64,000 nt of DNA from the NCBI RefSeq assembly GCF_039543385.1, contig NZ_BAABJQ010000014.1:173455-237454 (forward strand), written 5' to 3'. Both the position numbers and the translations under genes were made by a program. This DNA is from Rugosimonospora acidiphila. Lineage in GTDB: Bacteria > Actinomycetota > Actinomycetes > Mycobacteriales > Micromonosporaceae. Below are positions 60,052-64,000 of this stretch, in pieces; the stretch's first letter is position 1, and each line of letters begins with the position of its first letter. Under the pieces are notes generated by a model. That model had not been told where the DNA came from, ran no database searches, and saw nothing but the letters and a program-made list of their open reading frames with translations.

Positions 60052-60432
60052 CCCGCCAGGGCAGGCGGACCGCCGGCGCGCCGACGCCACTCGACGGCGT
60101 GGCGCCGCCGGCGGTCCCCGACGGCGTGCCGCGGGGCACCCACGACGCACGGTCTCGGGTGGCACGCCGGGCACCGTATCGCGTTGGCCGGGTGACGCCA
60201 ACCGGGTCGTGCCGCCCTCCCGGTCGCGCCGCCAGCCGGGTCGTGGCGCCAGCGCGGTCGTGGCGCCAGCCGGATCGTCGCGCCAGTCGGGTCGCGCTCC
60301 CATGGCGTGGGCGCGCGGACGGCCGTGTGATCAGACGCACGTAACCGCAGGTCCGCCTTCACAAGCTCGACGGCTGGACGCGGATCCTCATCCCGCCGTT
60401 CATTTCGCCGTCGATCATCAGCCATAGTGTGA
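60052..60432. other. Intergenic region with 17-bp repeats
   Basis: 380 bp between the DivIVA-like gene and the exported hydrolase. The middle is filled by the 17-bp repeat at 60202-60303. CATAGT at 60423-60428 is a possible -10 that would give a nearly leaderless transcript of the next gene. No gene is supported. Confidence 0.5.
60202..60303. repeat. 17-bp imperfect tandem repeat, six units
   Basis: Units at 60202, 60219, 60236, 60253, 60270 and 60287 follow CCGGGTCGTGGCGCCAG with one to six changes; a weaker copy may precede them. Confidence 0.8.
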
Positions 60433-60438
60433 GTGTTC

Positions 60439-63400
60439 ATGAACGACCATGACCACAATGGTGTGCGGGTAACCCGACGCGGACTCATCGTCGGCGCCGT
60501 CGCCGCCGCCGGGCTCGCCGCGACCGGCACCGCCGCAAGCGCCAACCCCAGCCGCCAGACCGCAGCCGGACCGCAGGTCGACCCGGCCACTTCGCCGCTG
60601 CTGGCATCGACGAAGACGCCGAGCTTCGAGGTACCGACATATCAGACCACCATCCCCGGCGAGTCGATCGAGGCCGACCGGGTGGACAGCCCGGTGGCGC
60701 CGGGAATCGTGCTCACCACGTTCAACACCTTCGGCCGCACCGCCGGGTGGACCCGGGTACACGTGCTCAACGCCGACCTGGGCACCGCGTCGGTCGGCGT
60801 GGACCTGCTCGCGGACGAGGTGAGCGAGACCTGGACGATCGCGCAGACCGCCAACGCGCAGAAGGCGGTCGGCGCCGTCAACGGCGACTACTTCGACATC
60901 ACCGAGACCTTCGCGGCCGAGGGCCCGGAGATCAAGGGCGGCCAGCTGCGTAAGGGCACCAACCAGTCGTCGACCGTGGTGACGGTCGGCGCCGACCGGA
61001 TCGCCCGCCTCGCCGACCTGCTCATCCAGGGCACGGTCACCGTCGCTGGGGTGCAGCGGCCACTCGCGGCGCTCAACTCCGAGACGGTACCCACCGACGG
61101 TATCGACGTGTTCACCCCACTGTGGGGTCCCGGCGCGCGGACGCTGATCCAGAGCGCCGGCCCGTACACGGAGCTCGTGGTCACGGCCGGCAAGGTCACC
61201 GCCATCAACAACCAGCTCACCGATACGCCGGTGCCGGCGGGGGGCCTCATCGTGCTGGGCCGGGGCGCCGCCGCCACCCAGCTGGCGGGCGCGAAGCTGG
61301 GCGATGCGGTGACCGTGTCGTTCCAGCCGCAGGACAACTCCCCCTCCCCGGTGCAGATGGCGCTGGGCAGCGGGTCGGTACTAGTGCAGAACGGGCAGGC
61401 GCTGACCTTCCCGTCGAACCCGGGCAACGACGCCGCGGATGGCCGTACCGCCATCGGTTGGCTGGACGACGGGCACCGGCTGCTGCTGGTCGCGGTCGAC
61501 GGCAAGGCCAACTTCTCCGCCGGCCTGGGCTTCGATGACATGGCCACGCTGATGGTCCGGCTGGGCGCCACCACGGCGTTCATGCTCGACGGCGGTGGCT
61601 CCACCGAGATGGTCGCGCGGCACGCCGGCGACTCCGGGGTCAGCGTCGTCAACACCCCGTCGGACGGCAACGAGCGCCTGGTACCCAACGCCGTCGGCCT
61701 GTTCGGCGCGAAGGGGTCGGGCAAGCTGGCCGGCCTGGACGTGCGTCCGGCCGCCGACCGGGTGGTCCCCGGGCTCACCCTGAACCTCGAGGTCGCCGGG
61801 TACGACGAGGCGTGGTCGGCCGCCCCGATCGTCAAGCACGCGGTCAAGTGGACCGCCACCCCGGGCTCGCTGGGCAAGACGGCGAGTGACGGAGTGTTCA
61901 CCGCCAACAAGCCGGGCGCGGGTACCCTGCGGGCGCAGTCCGGGTCGGTCAAGGGCGAGTACGACGTGCGCGTCGTCGGCGACCTGTACCGGCTGGCCTT
62001 CAGCGAGCCGGCGATCACCATCGACCCCGGTGCCACGACGAGCGTCACGCTCACCGGGTTCGACGCGGACGGCTTCGGCGCCCCGGTGGCGTCCCGCGAC
62101 GTGAAGTTCGCGTACGACAAGTCGGTGCTCACGCTCAAGGACGAGGCCGACGGGAGCGTCACCATCACCGGCGGCGCGGACGCGAACGGCAAGGCCGCGA
62201 CCATCACCGCGACCGTGCAGGGGATCAGCGTGACGCTGCCGGTCACCGTCGGGCTGATCAGCATCTCGCTGTCCGAGTTCGAGCCGGGCGCCGCGGTGAC
62301 CTGGACCGCGACCTCGGCGCGGGGTAGCGCGTCGGTCGCCACGGTCGCCGCTCCCGAGCGGCCCGGGGCCACCGCGGACAACCACGCCCTGCAGCTGACC
62401 TACGACTTCACCGGGCAGACCAGCACCTCGGCGGCGTACGCGGTGGCGGCGCCCACCCCGATCACCCTGCCCAGCGGCACCAAGAAGCTGTCGCTGTGGG
62501 TCAACGGCGACGGCAAGGGGCACTGGCTGCGGGCGATGATGGCCTCGCAGGGCACCACCAACGTGCCGTTCGACTTCGCCCTGTCCGTGAACTGGACGGG
62601 CTGGCAGCAGGTCATCGGCGACATCCCGGACGGGTTCGCGGAGCCGCTCACGCTGCAGCGGGTCTATGCCGTGGAGACGTCGCAGACGAACAAGAACGCC
62701 GGCGTGCTGGAGTTCGACGCCCTTGAGGCGCTGGTCGGGCAGCAGGCCTCCACCACCGTGCCGCCGCAGCCCGACCCGTACGTGCTGGAGCAGCAGCCCG
62801 GCATCGAATCCGGCCGGTGGACCTTCGCCATCATGTCCGACCTGCACGTCAGCGCGGCGCAGACGCTGAACTCGTTCTCCGCCCGGCAGACCGCCGTGGC
62901 GCTGGACCAGGCCGTGGCCGCCAAGCCCGACTTCCTGCTGATCAACGGCGACTTCGTGGACGACGACAACCCCGCGGACTTCGTGCTGGCCAACGGGCTG
63001 CTGGCCGCGCACGTGCCGGCCAGCCTGCCGGTCTACTGGATCCCCGGCAACCACGAGGCCGGTCTGTCCTCGACCGGCGGGCTGGACGCCTTCATCGCCG
63101 GTACCGGCCGGCCGACCCGCCAGATCTTCGACCACAAGGGCACCCGGTTCATCCTGCTCGACTCGCACACCGGTGACATGCGCAGCTCCGACTGGGACCA
63201 GGTACCGCTGCTGCAGTCCGAGCTGGCGAAGGCGGCGACCGACCGTACGGTCACCAGCGTCGTGGTGTCGTTCCACCACCCGCTGGTGGACCCCACCGGT
63301 ACCGGCGCCTCGCAGCTGTCCGACCAGCTGGAGGCGAGCCTGTTCCAGAAGTGGCTGGCCGACTTCCGGGAGACCTCCGGCAAGCCGATCGCCCTGTTCA

Positions 63401-63936
63401 CCGGCCACGTGCACGACGCGGCGATCCGGCGCAACGATGGCGTGCTGGACGTGACCACCCCGGCCGTCGGCAAGGCCCCGATGGCCTCGCCCGACCAGGG
63501 TGGCTTCTTCGGCTGGATGCTCGTCGGCGTCGACCCGAAGCCTGCCAAGATCAAGGCCGGTCAGCCGAGCCCGGACACCCGGGAGTGGTTGGTGGCCGAG
63601 AGCAAGCCGGTGATCGACGGCATCCAGCTGTCCGCCCCCGACCAGCTCGCCGTGGGAGCCTCGGCGACGGTCGCGGCGACGGGCATCACCAGCGAGTTCG
63701 GGCTGCAGTTCCCGCTGCGCTTTCCGGCCAGCGTGGTCTGGAGCGGCAGCACCGGGCTCGAGATCGCGCAGACGACGTCCGACGTCAAGGCCGCCAAGAA
63801 GAAGGCGAAGACCGTGGCGGTACTCGACCTGAGCGGCGACACGGCCACGCTGACCACGGTGAAGTCTGGAACGGTCACCCTCACGGTGGCCTCGGGCGGC
63901 CTGACCGCCTCGGCCACCATCACGGTCAAGAAGTAA
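60439..63936 (+). CDS. Tat-exported phosphodiester glycosidase / metallophosphoesterase fusion
   Basis: 1165 residues from ATG 60439 (GTG 60433 is the alternative). A twin-arginine signal (RVTRRGLIVGAVAAAG) opens the protein. Residues about 100-420 are a phosphodiester glycosidase (NAGPA) domain with AVNGDYFDI and FMLDGGGSTEMV. Ig-like beta domains follow. From about 795 comes a calcineurin-type metallophosphoesterase with all metal motifs: MSDLHVS, INGDFVDDD, PGNHEAG, SFHHPL and FTGHVHDA. A final Ig-like domain ends the protein. Both enzymes cleave phosphodiesters, so a phosphorylated glycan or teichoic-acid-like polymer outside the cell is a plausible substrate (inference). Confidence 0.88.
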   Translation: MNDHDHNGVRVTRRGLIVGAVAAAGLAATGTAASANPSRQTAAGPQVDPATSPLLASTKTPSFEVPTYQTTIPGESIEADRVDSPVAPGIVLTTFNTFGRTAGWTRVHVLNADLGTASVGVDLLADEVSETWTIAQTANAQKAVGAVNGDYFDITETFAAEGPEIKGGQLRKGTNQSSTVVTVGADRIARLADLLIQGTVTVAGVQRPLAALNSETVPTDGIDVFTPLWGPGARTLIQSAGPYTELVVTAGKVTAINNQLTDTPVPAGGLIVLGRGAAATQLAGAKLGDAVTVSFQPQDNSPSPVQMALGSGSVLVQNGQALTFPSNPGNDAADGRTAIGWLDDGHRLLLVAVDGKANFSAGLGFDDMATLMVRLGATTAFMLDGGGSTEMVARHAGDSGVSVVNTPSDGNERLVPNAVGLFGAKGSGKLAGLDVRPAADRVVPGLTLNLEVAGYDEAWSAAPIVKHAVKWTATPGSLGKTASDGVFTANKPGAGTLRAQSGSVKGEYDVRVVGDLYRLAFSEPAITIDPGATTSVTLTGFDADGFGAPVASRDVKFAYDKSVLTLKDEADGSVTITGGADANGKAATITATVQGISVTLPVTVGLISISLSEFEPGAAVTWTATSARGSASVATVAAPERPGATADNHALQLTYDFTGQTSTSAAYAVAAPTPITLPSGTKKLSLWVNGDGKGHWLRAMMASQGTTNVPFDFALSVNWTGWQQVIGDIPDGFAEPLTLQRVYAVETSQTNKNAGVLEFDALEALVGQQASTTVPPQPDPYVLEQQPGIESGRWTFAIMSDLHVSAAQTLNSFSARQTAVALDQAVAAKPDFLLINGDFVDDDNPADFVLANGLLAAHVPASLPVYWIPGNHEAGLSSTGGLDAFIAGTGRPTRQIFDHKGTRFILLDSHTGDMRSSDWDQVPLLQSELAKAATDRTVTSVVVSFHHPLVDPTGTGASQLSDQLEASLFQKWLADFRETSGKPIALFTGHVHDAAIRRNDGVLDVTTPAVGKAPMASPDQGGFFGWMLVGVDPKPAKIKAGQPSPDTREWLVAESKPVIDGIQLSAPDQLAVGASATVAATGITSEFGLQFPLRFPASVVWSGSTGLEIAQTTSDVKAAKKKAKTVAVLDLSGDTATLTTVKSGTVTLTVASGGLTASATITVKK

Positions 63937-63950
63937 CGCGCGTTCACGAC

Positions 63951-63980
63951 GGCGGCCGGCGGTGTTCACCGCCGGCCGCC
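63951..63980 (+). terminator. Terminator at the right end
   Basis: GGCGGCCGGCGGT pairs perfectly with the sequence at 63968-63980 (13-bp stem, loop GTTC), 14 bp after the stop of the exported fusion protein gene. Confidence 0.75.
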
Positions 63981-64000
63981 GCTGGGTCGGCGTGCCCGCC

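Noticed and set aside
61381..63969. 862-codon antisense frame to the exported fusion gene
   Set aside because: Reverse shadow of a GC-rich coding sequence, without motifs.

Overview
This 64 kb window is high-GC DNA (roughly 70%) with tightly packed, often translationally coupled genes (ATGA, GTGA and TAGTG overlaps), GTG starts and several apparently leaderless genes. Gene content includes a GPP34-family protein, a DivIVA-like protein, an ECF41-type sigma factor, an F420-type LLM oxidoreductase remnant and a LuxR-family LAL regulator. This points to a filamentous actinomycete, most likely of the Micromonosporaceae; that assignment is inferred from gene content and style only.

The left 11 kb is an L-rhamnose catabolic region. 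A partial permease and an ABC ATPase import the sugar. A LacI-type repressor lies between them and a six-gene operon, rhaI-rhaEW-rhaB-lutABC, that takes rhamnose to dihydroxyacetone phosphate and lactaldehyde/lactate, and then lactate to pyruvate. The same 14-bp operator occurs at both promoter regions, and in the rhaI-lacI intergenic region two opposed promoters share one -10 region. From 11.5 to 20.7 kb lies a second sugar system under its own LacI regulator: a large secreted modular glycosidase, a cytoplasmic beta-propeller glycosidase, two CUT1 permeases, a solute-binding lipoprotein, and an operator inside the promoter spacer.

From 20.8 to 29 kb are accessory genes: a broken alpha/beta hydrolase, a secreted protein of unknown function, a GNAT, two MFS transporters, an AraC regulator and a striking in-frame fusion of an epoxide-hydrolase-like protein to a signal-peptide-bearing lysozyme-like protein. 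DnaE (29.3-32.8 kb) is preceded by a small overlapping HTH protein with a perfect 16-bp palindrome at its promoter. A large LAL regulator, a tiny secreted peptide, GPP34 and an amino acid permease follow.

The 40-52 kb part is a mosaic of single genes: GNATs, an acyltransferase, a DUF1023 hydrolase, an FkbM methyltransferase, a two-component system, an aldo/keto reductase, an aspartate racemase family protein and a Tat-exported amidase coupled to a small partner. It also carries a 58-bp tandem repeat. At 52-53.6 kb an ECF41-type sigma factor and a cysteine-less carboxymuconolactone decarboxylase homologue are transcribed apart from mirror-image promoters that look like ECF41 targets. A helicase with four helicase-associated repeats, a Zur-box-like palindrome and a decayed LLM oxidoreductase follow. 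The right end holds a coupled truncated haemoglobin - flavohaemoglobin - DivIVA-like operon and a 1165-residue secreted phosphodiester glycosidase/metallophosphoesterase fusion.

Substrate specificities, regulator-operator pairings and pseudogene calls are inferences from sequence and have not been tested.
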